Positions 1 to 9,716 of a stretch of 64,000 nucleotides of DNA are shown piece after piece. The DNA lies in contig NZ_FNDB01000012.1 in assembly GCF_900099915.1 (NCBI RefSeq), forward strand, positions 31,633 through 95,632, read 5' to 3'. The DNA is from Flavobacterium omnivorum (GTDB lineage: Bacteria; Bacteroidota; Bacteroidia; Flavobacteriales; Flavobacteriaceae). Made by a program: the position numbers and the translations under genes. The first letter of the stretch is position 1. Each line of letters starts with the position of its first letter. The notes under the pieces are model-generated. The model had not been told where the DNA came from. It made no database searches and worked only from the letters and a program-made list of their open reading frames with translations.

Positions 1-3000
1 TGTTTCTTTTGCTATTTTTTCTAAAGTTTTCATTTCACTCTGAATAGACAGAACACCCATATGATCAGTGCTGGGTCTTATTTTATGGATTAATTGGCTA
101 ATTTCCAGAAAATTATTTGATTCCAACGCTGCATCTATTTTTTCAATAGTTGCTGTTGTTTGTTCCACAAAGACACCTACCATTTTAACCACAAATTCAT
201 CATCGCCGCTACTCGAATTATGAAGAAAGTTCAAGTTATAAAGGGGTTGATTTGGGTTCATCTCATTATCTAAAGATGGTATACCATTTTTATTTATGGT
301 GTATTTTACAATAGTCTGTAGTAAAACTACTTCATCAAAAGGTTTTACAACATAGTCGTTCATGCCTGCTTTTTTGCATTTATCAATTTCTGTTTTAAAT
401 GCATTTGCGGTAAGCGCAATAATGGGCGTTGAAAGATTTAGTTCGTTTCTAATAATTAGGACTGCTTCGATACCACCCATTAATGGCATTTGGATATCCA
501 TAAGAATAATGTCGAAGGTTCTATTTTTCAAAATCTCAACGGCTTCCAAACCATTTTCAGCTTCGGTTACTTCGCAATTATAATATTGCAATGTATTTTG
601 GACCACCAATCGGTTAAAATAATTATCTTCAACCAGAAGAATTGAAATGTTTTTTAATCTGATAACGGGTTTAATAATATTCAGGTCAGCGGTGTTCTCC
701 GTGCCTGACTTGGGATAATTGAGGTAAAGGTAAATAGTTGTTCCCCTATTTTTTTCGCTTTCGATCTCAATTGTGCCTCCCATTAATTCGACAAGCTCCT
801 TGGTGATCGACAAGCCCAGACCGGTACCACCATATTTCCGGTTGGTTTCTATATCTTCCTGCGAAAATTTATTAAAAATAGTCGAAACAAAGCTGCTTTC
901 CATTCCTATCCCGGTATCCGATATCGAAATTTTTAATTTTTGGGAGAAAGTGCTGTCGTCAACAACTTCACAATTAATTGAAATACTACCTGTGCTAGTG
1001 AATTTTATGGCATTACCAACAAGGTTGTATAAAATTTGTTGCAGTTTCATAGCGTCTCCTACCAATACATTTGCTATTTCTTTTGAAATAGTGATGTTAA
1101 AATCCAATCCTTTTTGTTTCAGCATTGGATGCAACACTGTTGTAACATTTGAAATGGATTTTTCAAAGACAAAATCTACAGATTCAAGACTCATTTCTCC
1201 AGATTCGATTTTTGAAATATCTAAAATATTATTGATGATGGCCAGTAAATGCTTGGAGGCTATGGAGCAGTTATTGATATAGTCCTTTTGAAGCCCGGTA
1301 AGTTCCAATTTATCTAATTCCCTTAGAAAACCTACAATTGCATTAAGGGGCGTTCGTATTTCGTGACTCATGTTGGCCAAGAATACTTCTTTGGCTTTGG
1401 ACGATTTTAACGCGTTTGTTTTTTCTTTTTCAAGATCGGACTCCAATTTTTTTTGGTCTGTTACATCCAGATGAATTCCTATCGAACCTATTACATTTCC
1501 TTTGCTGTCGTAGTTGGGAGCTCCACTAATTGTCAACCATCTCAGTTCCCCACTTTTCTTTTTGATCGGGATTTGATAGATGTCTGAAACGCCTTGTTGT
1601 CTGAGTTTGATTTTGGAAGTAAGAATGTCCAAATTGTCTTGAGAATCAAAAAAATCTATTAAATTTCTGCCTACAAGTTCGCTTATTTCGTAACCTATTA
1701 TGGCGGCAAAACTCTGGTTTGCATATTTAATAATCTCGTTATTGTCCACTTCTATCAATCCCAGGTTCATGTGTGTTATTACGTTTTGGAATTTCTCCTC
1801 TTGAATTTTTCGAATATTTTCTGCTGTCTTTTTTTCTGAAACATCTTGAATAAAGGCGCAGAAAAAAACTTGATTATTTTCATTGACTGGAATTATTGAC
1901 ATTTCAACTGGAAATTCAATACCTTTTCTATTTAGAGCCATCATGTCTAAAGGTTTGTTCAGAACCGCTCCTTCGCCTGTTCTGAGATAATGTTTCATTC
2001 CTCTATGATGAGCTTCGACGTACTGATTGGGAATAATTATTTTGGACAATTCTTTTCCTAATACCTCCTCACTATTCCATCCGAAAATAATTTCTGCATT
2101 CTGGTTCCAAAACGTAATTATTCCTTTAATATCAATCATTATAATGGCGTTTAAGGAAGCATTCATAATGAGTTTGTTGCGGTTTTCACTATGAGTAAGT
2201 TGATTTTCGGCTTCCTTCCTTTTGGTAATATCTTGAATAAAGCCACTGTAATAGCGTATGCCATCTTGAACAATTAGCGTTATGGAAGTTTCTCCATAAA
2301 ATTCGTTTCCAGTTTTATGGAGTAAAGTTAATTCTAGCAGTTGATTACAATATGGATTTTTCTCATTTTTAGGGTATTTATCTATTACTTTGTTCCACGT
2401 ATCCCGGTAGCGCGAAGGAATTAATAAATCAATCATGTTCTTTCCTAACACTTCCTCTTTTTTCCAGCCAAAAACAGTTTCGGCTTGTAGATTCCAAAAA
2501 GTTATTTTCTTGAAGCTATTGATAGTTACAATTGAATTTGGAGAAGAATTCATTATAAAACGGTTGTGCTCCTCGCTTTGTGTTAGCAACTCTTTTGCTT
2601 TTTTTTGTTCAGTTATATCACGGGCAATTGCGTAAATTTTTCCGGTGACACGATTGGGAGTTGCGTGCCAATCGAACCACAAATAATTTCCGTCTTTTTT
2701 GCGATACCTGTTCTCAAAATTTATAGTTGTAGCACCTCTTTGCAGTTTCTTAATTTCTTTTAGGGTTAAATCAATATCATCAGGATGTACGAAACTCAGA
2801 AATTGACTTTCGAGCAATTCTCTTTCGCTATAACCTAATGCCTTTTCAAAATTTGAATTAATGACTTCAAAATAACCCTCCACATTTGCAATACAAGAAA
2901 AGTTAGCTGTGTTGTAAAAAAAATGTTTGTATTCCGTTAGTTTTTCTTCTGCTTTTTTTTGTTCGCTAATATCACGTCCAACTGCGTAAAGTTCTCCTGT

Positions 3001-3795
3001 TATTTCATCAGAAATAGCATTCCAGCTTATTGACGGGTAATCGCCATTTTTTGTTATAAACCGATTTTCGAAGTTTATCGTTTTTTCTCCTGTTGCTAAT
3101 TTTTTAATTTCATTAAAAGTGGTAGTAACATCATCAGGGTGAATGAAGTCATAAAACGGTTTTGCAAGCAATTCTTCTATTGTCCAACCTAAAGTTAATG
3201 TAAATGCAGGGTTCATTTTTTTGAAATATCCATCACTACCAACCACACATATCAAATCAATTGAAAGGTTGAACATTTTTTCTAATTTATGCTTTTCAGC
3301 ATTTTTTTTACGTGATACAATTTGTGAAACCACTTCATTTGCTAAGAGTGTCAATGCCCGCCTCTGGTCGGCAGTTAATTTTCGAGCTTCTCTATCCATT
3401 ACACAAAGAGAACCAAGTGCATAGCCATCGGGATCAATTAATGGATAACCGGCATAGAATCGGATATTGGGTTGGTCTGTTACTAAAGGGGTGCTTAAAA
3501 AACGTTCATCCTTTGTTGCATCTTCAATTTCAAAAAGGGATTCACCATTAATTGTATATTGGCAAAAGGAAATATCTCTAGGAGTTTCGGGTGTATCCAA
3601 ACCAATTTTAGATTTAAACCACTGCCTTTCCTTATCGATTAAAGTAATTAATGCAATGGGAACTCCGCATATTATTGACGCTAATTGTGTGAGACGATCG
3701 AACTCTTCTTCTGGTAAAGTATCAAGAATAGTGTATTGAGCCAAAGCATCTAAACGAGATACTTCATTTTTTGGTATTGGGAGATTTTCATTCAT
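1..3795 (-). CDS. Hybrid sensor histidine kinase, GAF-PAS(x5)-HisKA-HATPase-REC-HPt (3' end outside window)
   Basis: A signal-sensing phosphorelay kinase, open at the left edge after 1265 residues. I translated it by eye from the ATG at 3795. Domains in order: GAF (about residues 10-165), five PAS domains (about 175-285, 295-405, 410-530, 535-655, 665-785) each ending in a PAC-like DITE/DVTDQKK segment, HisKA with HEIRTPL (His811), HATPase with N-box NLVGNAIKF, DTGIGM and GGTGLGLS, a receiver with ILMDIQMP (Asp1100), and an HPt domain with IHKIRPSTDHMG (His1237). There is no transmembrane segment in the part seen, so it is probably cytosolic. It starts 29 bp after the response regulator on the same strand, which suggests an operon. 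The ligand is unknown; GAF and stacked PAS suggest redox, light or small-molecule sensing. Confident as to family, not as to signal. Confidence 0.93.
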   Translation of the reverse strand, partial: MNENLPIPKNEVSRLDALAQYTILDTLPEEEFDRLTQLASIICGVPIALITLIDKERQWFKSKIGLDTPETPRDISFCQYTINGESLFEIEDATKDERFLSTPLVTDQPNIRFYAGYPLIDPDGYALGSLCVMDREARKLTADQRRALTLLANEVVSQIVSRKKNAEKHKLEKMFNLSIDLICVVGSDGYFKKMNPAFTLTLGWTIEELLAKPFYDFIHPDDVTTTFNEIKKLATGEKTINFENRFITKNGDYPSISWNAISDEITGELYAVGRDISEQKKAEEKLTEYKHFFYNTANFSCIANVEGYFEVINSNFEKALGYSERELLESQFLSFVHPDDIDLTLKEIKKLQRGATTINFENRYRKKDGNYLWFDWHATPNRVTGKIYAIARDITEQKKAKELLTQSEEHNRFIMNSSPNSIVTINSFKKITFWNLQAETVFGWKKEEVLGKNMIDLLIPSRYRDTWNKVIDKYPKNEKNPYCNQLLELTLLHKTGNEFYGETSITLIVQDGIRYYSGFIQDITKRKEAENQLTHSENRNKLIMNASLNAIIMIDIKGIITFWNQNAEIIFGWNSEEVLGKELSKIIIPNQYVEAHHRGMKHYLRTGEGAVLNKPLDMMALNRKGIEFPVEMSIIPVNENNQVFFCAFIQDVSEKKTAENIRKIQEEKFQNVITHMNLGLIEVDNNEIIKYANQSFAAIIGYEISELVGRNLIDFFDSQDNLDILTSKIKLRQQGVSDIYQIPIKKKSGELRWLTISGAPNYDSKGNVIGSIGIHLDVTDQKKLESDLEKEKTNALKSSKAKEVFLANMSHEIRTPLNAIVGFLRELDKLELTGLQKDYINNCSIASKHLLAIINNILDISKIESGEMSLESVDFVFEKSISNVTTVLHPMLKQKGLDFNITISKEIANVLVGDAMKLQQILYNLVGNAIKFTSTGSISINCEVVDDSTFSQKLKISISDTGIGMESSFVSTIFNKFSQEDIETNRKYGGTGLGLSITKELVELMGGTIEIESEKNRGTTIYLYLNYPKSGTENTADLNIIKPVIRLKNISILLVEDNYFNRLVVQNTLQYYNCEVTEAENGLEAVEILKNRTFDIILMDIQMPLMGGIEAVLIIRNELNLSTPIIALTANAFKTEIDKCKKAGMNDYVVKPFDEVVLLQTIVKYTINKNGIPSLDNEMNPNQPLYNLNFLHNSSSGDDEFVVKMVGVFVEQTTATIEKIDAALESNNFLEISQLIHKIRPSTDHMGVLSIQSEMKTLEKIAKET

Positions 3796-3824
3796 AATGT
3801 TTAAAAGAAGTTGAATTGATCCGT

Positions 3825-5174
3825 CTATTTGGCGTTTTCAGAAGATTGAATTAAATTATAAATAGTTGATTTTCCGATATCTAATTTTTTTGCTGTTTTT
3901 AAAACGTCGTTTCGGTTCTTTTTTAGATAATGCAAGATGATTTCAGCGGTATATTCTTTTAAAGTTTTTTCTACAGATAGGAAAAAATCCGTGTTATGAA
4001 TGCTGTTGAAAGTAAGGTCATCCGGCAAAATCTCATTGTTTTCGCACATTACACACGCTAAATCGATAACCGCTTTTAATTCTCGAATGTTTCCAGGGAA
4101 CGGGTACTTTAATAACTTGTCTTTGGCCTTTTTTGATACCGTAATTGGCTTCATTTTATTGCCTTTTGTAAATAAGTCAATAAAATATTTGGCTAACAAC
4201 AAAGTGTCATTTCCACGTTCTCTCAAGGGAGGTAATTCAATAGGCAGCCCGATAATTCTATAATATAAATCTTCTCTAAAAGTTCCATTTTTTACTTCTT
4301 GGGCCAAATCTTTATGGGTAGCAATTATCAATCTGGCATCGAATTTTATTTTAGTTGTTCCGCCTAAACGAACGACTTCTCTTTCTTGTAAAACCCGCAA
4401 CAATTTACTTTGAAGATTCAAATCTAATTCGGCAATTTCATCCAGAAAGATGGTACCTCCATTGGCTTGTTCAAATTTTCCAATATTTCTGGTATTGGCA
4501 CCCGTAAAAGCGCCGGCTTCGTGACCAAAAAAATCACTTTCCATTAAATCTTTGGGAATGGCAGCCATATTTATTGCGATGAAGGGCTTGTTTTTTCTTT
4601 CCGAATTATAATGAATCGCCTTGGCAACCACTTCTTTTCCTGTTCCTGTTTCGCCCGTAATCGAAACATTTATATTGCTATTAATAGATTTGTGTATTTT
4701 GTTGAAAACATTTTTTATGGCATCACTTTGTCCAATTATTGTTTTTTCAAAACTAAATTTTTGCTCTAATTGTTCCTTTAAATCGGCTACCTCGTTAACT
4801 AATTGAAGATTTTCTCTGATTTTGATAATAGAATTCCACAGAATGTCTTTGGTATGTTCATTTTTAATAATGTAATCTTTGGCACCCGATTTTAAAAAGT
4901 CGACAGCAACCTCAATCTCCTCCTGACCACTTATAATAATAATTGGGATTTTGTTGTTTGTTTCCTGAATCTTTTTTAGCAGTTTATCCCCTGTTATGTC
5001 AGGTAAACCAAAATCTAAACATATAATATCTGGCTTTAGATATAAATTACTGATACACTCTTTTCCGGTTTTAAAAAGATGAATATCAAAATCAGGATTT
5101 AGCTTCAAATGGTATTTTAAAGCTTCTCCAAAAAAAGGATCGTCTTCAATCAAGAAAATTTTTAAGGAGATCAT
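3825..5174 (-). CDS. Sigma-54-dependent response regulator (NtrC family)
   Basis: A 449-residue transcription activator of the REC-AAA+-Fis type. The receiver occupies about residues 5-118, with acidic pocket EDD (10-12) and phosphoacceptor Asp54 in CLDFGLPD. The AAA+ core (about 145-385) has Walker A GETGTGKE, the sigma-54 contact loop GAFTGA and Walker B TIFLDE. The C-terminal Fis-type helix-turn-helix is near VLKTAKKLDIGKSTIYNLI. It should activate RpoN promoters when phosphorylated, most simply by the neighbouring hybrid kinase through that protein's HPt domain. The regulator comes first and the kinase second in the presumed operon. Target genes cannot be told from the window. Confidence 0.95.
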   Translation of the reverse strand: MISLKIFLIEDDPFFGEALKYHLKLNPDFDIHLFKTGKECISNLYLKPDIICLDFGLPDITGDKLLKKIQETNNKIPIIIISGQEEIEVAVDFLKSGAKDYIIKNEHTKDILWNSIIKIRENLQLVNEVADLKEQLEQKFSFEKTIIGQSDAIKNVFNKIHKSINSNINVSITGETGTGKEVVAKAIHYNSERKNKPFIAINMAAIPKDLMESDFFGHEAGAFTGANTRNIGKFEQANGGTIFLDEIAELDLNLQSKLLRVLQEREVVRLGGTTKIKFDARLIIATHKDLAQEVKNGTFREDLYYRIIGLPIELPPLRERGNDTLLLAKYFIDLFTKGNKMKPITVSKKAKDKLLKYPFPGNIRELKAVIDLACVMCENNEILPDDLTFNSIHNTDFFLSVEKTLKEYTAEIILHYLKKNRNDVLKTAKKLDIGKSTIYNLIQSSENAK

Positions 5175-5338
5175 TAGGTATTTGTGTTTTAATAAGTTGG
5201 GACTTAGTTTATGCTATAATTACAAAAAAAAATAAAATTACAATATTTTTTAAATTATCAATCAAAATTAACTAACAAATTAAGACTTCTTATAGAAATT
5301 AGAATAAACATTTATATATATTTATATGAATTAGTACT

Positions 5339-5383
5339 ATGAAAATTTCTAGTTCGGTTGGTCCCCTCGTTGGTCCCCTGTAA
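5339..5383 (+). other. Mini open frame with tandem VGPL repeat
   Basis: An ATG at 5339 opens a 14-codon frame encoding MKISSSVGPLVGPL before TAA. The repeat arises from two adjacent 12-bp copies, GTTGGTCCCCTC and GTTGGTCCCCTG, that stay in frame. An orphan terminator lies about 70 bp downstream on the same strand. It could be a leader peptide, the scar of a lost gene end, or chance. I do not recognise it. Confidence 0.25.
5357..5380 (+). repeat. 12-bp perfect-but-one tandem repeat
   Basis: GTTGGTCCCCTC at 5357-5368 is followed at once by GTTGGTCCCCTG at 5369-5380. It is GC-rich for this AT-rich spacer. Confidence 0.7.
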
Positions 5384-5451
5384 AATATAGCTTTGTAAAG
5401 CATTGAATCCATTGGCTTGAAGCGGATTAAAGAAGAACCTCTTTCTACGCG

Positions 5452-5478
5452 AAAAGCACCTCACAAGGGTGCTTTTTT
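5452..5478 (+). terminator. Orphan intrinsic terminator
   Basis: Perfect 9-bp stem AAAAGCACC / GGTGCTTTT with a 7-nt loop (TCACAAG), closing in a run of six T on the plus strand. No plus-strand protein gene ends upstream, so it may close a small transcript covering 5339-5450 or mark a lost gene. Confidence 0.65.
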
Positions 5479-5767
5479 CATTTCAATATCTTCCTGTTTT
5501 TACAAAATCCTATGTTTTACTACACCTAACGGTTGAATTTGATTAAATTGTAATTGAAGCATAATTTCATTTCACACTTTAAATCTAATTCGGCAGGTAC
5601 CTTGTTTGATGATCATTCCTAAAAGTATCTGGAATCCAGTGGATCAATCCCAAAACCTGTGGAGCTTACATCATATCACTCGCAATACTACACTTACATT
5701 CTAGAAATAATTTGGTAATACTACCTTCTCCTTTTTGATTCCAAAAGTATATTCTAATCCTAAAAAT

Positions 5768-6928
5768 TTAGATTTTTCTAAATATAAGATGCACAATCAA
5801 AATTAAAACAGACAAAATAATTCCAAGTGCCGATACCCCAAGCCATTTATAATTTTCCCAAGCCAACGCTCCAGCAACAGTTCCAAAAGCACCACCAATA
5901 AAAAAACCAACCATATAAATAGTATTCACCCTGTTCCTAGCCTCTGGACTCTTTGAAAAGATAATTTTCTGATTCGTAATATGTAAAGCTTGTATCCCTA
6001 AATCAACGAGAAGAATACCAATCATCAAACCTACAAGAGAATTTCCAGAAAATAATAATACAATCCAAGAAACTATTAGCAGCAAAATAGCTACCATAAT
6101 GACCAAATTATTACTTACAGTATTGCTAATTTTCCCAACAAAAGTAGCTGCCAGAGCCCCAACAATCCCAAGGATTCCAAACGCACCCGTGATCGTACTT
6201 CCATACCCAAAAGAATCTTGCATCAAAAATACCAAAGTGGTCCAAAAAGCACTTAGTCCAGCAAAGGCTAATCCTCCTCTTAAGGTAGCCAAACGCAATG
6301 AAGCATCGGTTTTAAAATAATGGTAAAGCGATTTCATCAAACTTGCATAACTACCCTTAAATACTGGTTCAATGGTGGGCAACTTATACTTTAAGATTAC
6401 AAATAAGATAATCATCATTCCTGCAGCTGCATAAAACATCACACGCCATCCAAATTGTTCTCCTACAAAACCACTAATCACACGACTCCCCAAAATACCA
6501 ATCAAAAGTCCACTCATAACAATGCCAATAGCTCTTCCCCTATTTTCATCGTCAGAAAGTTGGGCAGCCATAGGAACAAACAATTGCGGTAATGCGGAGG
6601 TAAAACCAACTATAAAGCTACTTAAAATTAATACAAGCAGCGAATTAGCCAATCCGGCTATTAATAAAGCGATAACCACAATTAAAAAATCCAATCGCAG
6701 TATTTTTTTATTAGAAACCTTATCACCTAAAGGAATAATAAATAATAAACCTAAAGCATATCCTAATTGGGTAAATAAAGCAACATTACTCACCTCTGGC
6801 TCTGACACATTAAAACTAACCGAGATTTGATGAAGTAAGGGCTGATTGTAATACAAATTAGCAACTACTAGGCCTGCTGATATACTTAATAAATACAATA
6901 CTTGATTGCTAAGAGTAACTTGTTTCAT
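5768..6928 (-). CDS. MFS transporter, DHA1-like drug/metabolite exporter
   Basis: A 386-residue integral membrane protein with the usual 12 hydrophobic segments. The N-terminus has the ANLYYNQPLL segment seen in a well-known MFS_1 subgroup of small-molecule exporters (YnfM-like). The loop between helices 2 and 3 has the motif-A-like GDKVSNKKIL. It stands alone on its strand, with long AT-rich spacers on both sides. The substrate cannot be predicted. The start at 6928 is taken because MKQVTLSNQ leads directly into the first helix. Confidence 0.88.
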   Translation of the reverse strand: MKQVTLSNQVLYLLSISAGLVVANLYYNQPLLHQISVSFNVSEPEVSNVALFTQLGYALGLLFIIPLGDKVSNKKILRLDFLIVVIALLIAGLANSLLVLILSSFIVGFTSALPQLFVPMAAQLSDDENRGRAIGIVMSGLLIGILGSRVISGFVGEQFGWRVMFYAAAGMMIILFVILKYKLPTIEPVFKGSYASLMKSLYHYFKTDASLRLATLRGGLAFAGLSAFWTTLVFLMQDSFGYGSTITGAFGILGIVGALAATFVGKISNTVSNNLVIMVAILLLIVSWIVLLFSGNSLVGLMIGILLVDLGIQALHITNQKIIFSKSPEARNRVNTIYMVGFFIGGAFGTVAGALAWENYKWLGVSALGIILSVLILIVHLIFRKI

Positions 6929-7797
6929 TTTGTTTTTTAAAAATGGAATTGAAAAAGACTATAAAAACCTTAATTATTTTACTTTTAATCCTTCAAATAG
7001 AATGTTAAAAAGGATTTACCTAAATAATATTTTGTTTTTTTCAAAATTAAAAATAATAACAGTAGTAAATCTTGACCTATGACAACGTTTTACGATTAAA
7101 AAAATTTAATTTTTTAGCTATTAAAGCTGAATGAAGTACCGTATTGACAAAAGACATTAATCCGAATACGTATGCTCCTTAAAAAGGGAACCAGTATTTT
7201 AGTAATCCTATTCGTTTTTTGAAATCTAAATAACCTATTCACACGTAACATCTTAAAACTAAACAAGCTCCTTTTTAATTTTTGATATTTTTTTACTTGT
7301 CCACTACACTAGGGTGCCTGCAGTGATACTAATGTAAACCTATTTCTTAGCGAACTTGAGAAGCACATAAAATTTTCTTCTAACTTCTACTTTTACTTAA
7401 AAAAGGATGGTATTGTCAAAGAAAAAAGAGTTCCACTTTTCAGTTTAAGCAACAGTAACTTATACTATTTTCTTAGCGAATTTAATATTTGTCATTGACA
7501 AAATTCTTTATTATTCTGGTTAATGAGATGTGCTTCAATTTTTTTTAGATTATTAAAAATTCATACTATATAGGGCTTAAGCACTTTTATGCTTTTTTTA
7601 AATTAATACTAATTGATGATATATTTCTTTTTGCTACTATTGATTTTGCAAACTTACTCCAAAATATATTTACCTTCAAACACAAATTCAGCAACATAAA
7701 CGCTATACTTGATTTTCGATTATTCGTCTGCCTTTCTTTCACAAATATCAATATAAGCAATAAGAATAAAACAATGGCGCATTTTTTTTACCATATA

Positions 7798-7872
7798 AGT
7801 CATTTAAGTTTGATTTGTTAGGCTTATATACCTTAAATAACAATAAGGTCATTTAAGGTTTAATGCTTATAT
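7798..7872. repeat. Paired AT-rich repeat units (CATTTAAG ... GCTTATAT)
   Basis: Two diverged copies of one pattern: AGTCATTTAAGTTT followed by GCTTATAT (7798-7829), then AGGTCATTTAAGGTTT followed by GCTTATAT (7846-7872). Similar short TTTAAG/CTTATAT mosaics are frequent between genes in Flavobacterium, as far as I recall. The function is unknown. Confidence 0.5.
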
Positions 7873-8294
7873 GACTCCTATGTTAAATATTATTTCACTC
7901 ATTTTATAGTTCGACATTAAATAGGTCCAACTGCTTAGTTTTTAAGCTCATTAAATCCATTTAAGACTGTATCTGCCTGAATCGAGAATAAATAATTTGG
8001 GATTTAAAGTCCATTTTTTGCTATAGCAGACTATAATTCGATACAGTTTGAACATGAATTTTTAATCCAGAATTACAAAATTTAAAATTTAATGGATTGC
8101 AAACTTGGTATAAGACGTTAACAAATGTAATAATTTACAGCAAGAAAAAAAAATTAGAAGATAAATGGAGACGAAATAAAGCGCATAATTTTAACTCTAT
8201 TTAAAACAAATAAAATAATAGTACGTAACACATACATAGCTACCTACCTGATAATTTAAAAAAAAAACAGATTTGGTTTATTATTGCATTTCGA

Positions 8295-8414
8295 ATGGTG
8301 AAATTAAAAGAAGTTCTTCAGCATTATAACATTAAAAATGGTGAAAAGTCCAAAGATTAAGATAGAAAGCTTCCTCAGGAAATATTTCCTGCGGTAACTC
8401 CTTTAAATATCTAA
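8295..8414 (+). pseudogene. Possible remnant: short frame interrupted by one TAA
   Basis: An ATG at 8295 reads MVKLKEVLQHYNIKNGEKSK, then Asp and TAA at 8358. The same frame goes on protein-like (DRKLPQEIFPAVTPLNI) to a second TAA at 8412. It might be a gene fragment with a nonsense change. I cannot assign a family, and it is short enough to be chance. Confidence 0.2.
8376..8391. repeat. 16-bp perfect palindrome
   Basis: CAGGAAATATTTCCTG reads the same on both strands. It lies about 50 bp downstream of the amidohydrolase stop but lacks a T-run, so it is either a protein-binding site or a weak hairpin. Confidence 0.45.
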
Positions 8415-8438
8415 TTACATTTGGAATGGCATTTCAAA

Positions 8439-9716
8439 TTATTGTTTGTAAACCAAACCATCTTTCATTACAAATACTACGTTAGTAACCGTATTTATAT
8501 CCTCGGTGGGATCAGCATTTGTGGCAACTATATCGGCCAAATAGCCGGGTTCTATTGCTCCTATTTGTTGATCCATCTCCAATATCTTGGCGTTTACTAT
8601 TGTGGCCGCTTGGATGGCTTTCATCATGGGCATACCTGCTTGATTCATATAAATAAATTCTTTAGCATTATCGCCATGAGGAAACACTGCTGCATCAGTA
8701 CCAAATCCAATAGGTACTCCTTTTTTGTATGCTTTCGAGAAAGTAGCTTTAATTTTTGGTCCAATAGCCAATGCTTTTGGCACCACTATAGCAGGATAAT
8801 AATTAGGGATAAGTGCCTTCTCTGCCACGTAACTTCCTGCTGAGAGTGTTGGAATATAATAAGCATTGTATTTGATCATTAAATCCATAGTGGCTTCACT
8901 CATTTCTGTTCCGTGTTCGATCGTTTTTACACCACCTCTAATGGCGCGTTGCATACCTTCATCTCCATGAGCATGAGCGGCAACTTGCATTCCATAATCT
9001 TTAGCTGTCCCTACGATAGCCTCTATTTCTTCTTGTGTAAATTGTGCATTACTCCCGCTTTTGGCAACAGACAAAACACCTCCTGTAGCGGTTATTTTGA
9101 TCCAGTCGGCTCCGTTTTTATAACGTTGTCGCACAGCTTGTCTTGCATCTTCAAGGCTGTTAACCACTCCTTCTTTTGGACCTGGACTTCCCATTAAGTC
9201 TTTACGATACCCATTTGTTGGGTCTGCATGTCCTCCTGTGGAAGCTAGTGCTTTCTCGGCAGTTAGTACTCTTGGGCCTACCACCTTGCCTTGATTAATG
9301 GCATTCCTAAGCGAAACATTAATCCCTGAGCCACCCAGGTCACGTACTGTAGTAAAGCCCGCCATAAGGGTTGTTTTAGCAAAACCTATGGAGTTAAAGG
9401 CGACATCTGCATCGTTTTGCGTAAATTCTTCCACGTAGCGAGTTGGAGAGGTTTCTTCTTCAAGGTGTACGTGCATATCTATCCAGCCAGGCATAGCCGT
9501 CTTGGTTTTCAAGTTGATGACTTTATCTACAGGATTTGTAGGATTTATAAAACCGTCTTGAATGGCTTTAATACTTTTGTTAGAAACTATTATGGTTTTA
9601 TTAGTTAGGACTTTTCCGGTTTTGGTATCTATAATTTTACCACATTGAATATACGTATCTTGAGCCAGCAAAATTGTGCTACTAAAAAGCAGCAAAAGCA
9701 TTAATTTATTTTTCAT
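8439..9716 (-). CDS. Exported metal-dependent amidohydrolase (imidazolonepropionase / Xaa-Pro dipeptidase-like)
   Basis: I start it at 9716, where MKNKLMLLLLF begins a clean signal peptide ending near LLAQ; an in-frame ATG 51 bp upstream would add a non-signal tail. The product is about 425 residues. Amidohydrolase-superfamily metal sites are visible: WIDMHVH (HxH), ADWIKITATGG with the likely carboxylated lysine, AAHAHG, KTIEHGTEM and a late GFGTDAA aspartate. Members of this subfamily cleave cyclic amides or dipeptides such as Xaa-Pro; the exact substrate is open. Its location should be periplasmic or cell surface. It has no same-strand neighbour close by. Confidence 0.88.
   Translation of the reverse strand: MKNKLMLLLLFSSTILLAQDTYIQCGKIIDTKTGKVLTNKTIIVSNKSIKAIQDGFINPTNPVDKVINLKTKTAMPGWIDMHVHLEEETSPTRYVEEFTQNDADVAFNSIGFAKTTLMAGFTTVRDLGGSGINVSLRNAINQGKVVGPRVLTAEKALASTGGHADPTNGYRKDLMGSPGPKEGVVNSLEDARQAVRQRYKNGADWIKITATGGVLSVAKSGSNAQFTQEEIEAIVGTAKDYGMQVAAHAHGDEGMQRAIRGGVKTIEHGTEMSEATMDLMIKYNAYYIPTLSAGSYVAEKALIPNYYPAIVVPKALAIGPKIKATFSKAYKKGVPIGFGTDAAVFPHGDNAKEFIYMNQAGMPMMKAIQAATIVNAKILEMDQQIGAIEPGYLADIVATNADPTEDINTVTNVVFVMKDGLVYKQ

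Larger units (their letters stand above)
5175..5767. other. Gene-poor stretch between response regulator and MFS transporter
   Basis: 593 bp with no convincing protein gene. It holds the upstream region of the response regulator, a tiny 14-codon open frame with a 12-bp tandem repeat (5339-5383), and an orphan intrinsic terminator (5452-5478). From 5480 to 5767 I see no recognisable gene, RNA or repeat. Confidence 0.7.
6929..8438. other. 1.5-kb AT-rich stretch without intact genes
   Basis: No open frame with recognisable coding character on either strand. It contains the upstream region of the MFS gene, two loose copies of TTTCTTAGCGAA near 7350 and 7475, a pair of ATTTAAG/GCTTATAT repeat units (7798-7872), a short stop-interrupted frame (8295-8414) and a 16-bp palindrome (8376-8391). 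It could be decayed genes, a regulatory region or an old insertion scar. Confidence 0.6.

Noticed and set aside
362..3739. Several plus-strand open frames inside the hybrid kinase region
   Set aside because: They lie opposite a continuous kinase frame with clear GAF, PAS, HisKA, receiver and HPt motifs, and show no family motifs themselves.
5395..5460. Possible tRNA 3' fragment or attachment site (TTGAATCC-like piece before the orphan terminator)
   Set aside because: No cloverleaf can be formed, no integrase is near, and no second att copy was found in the window.
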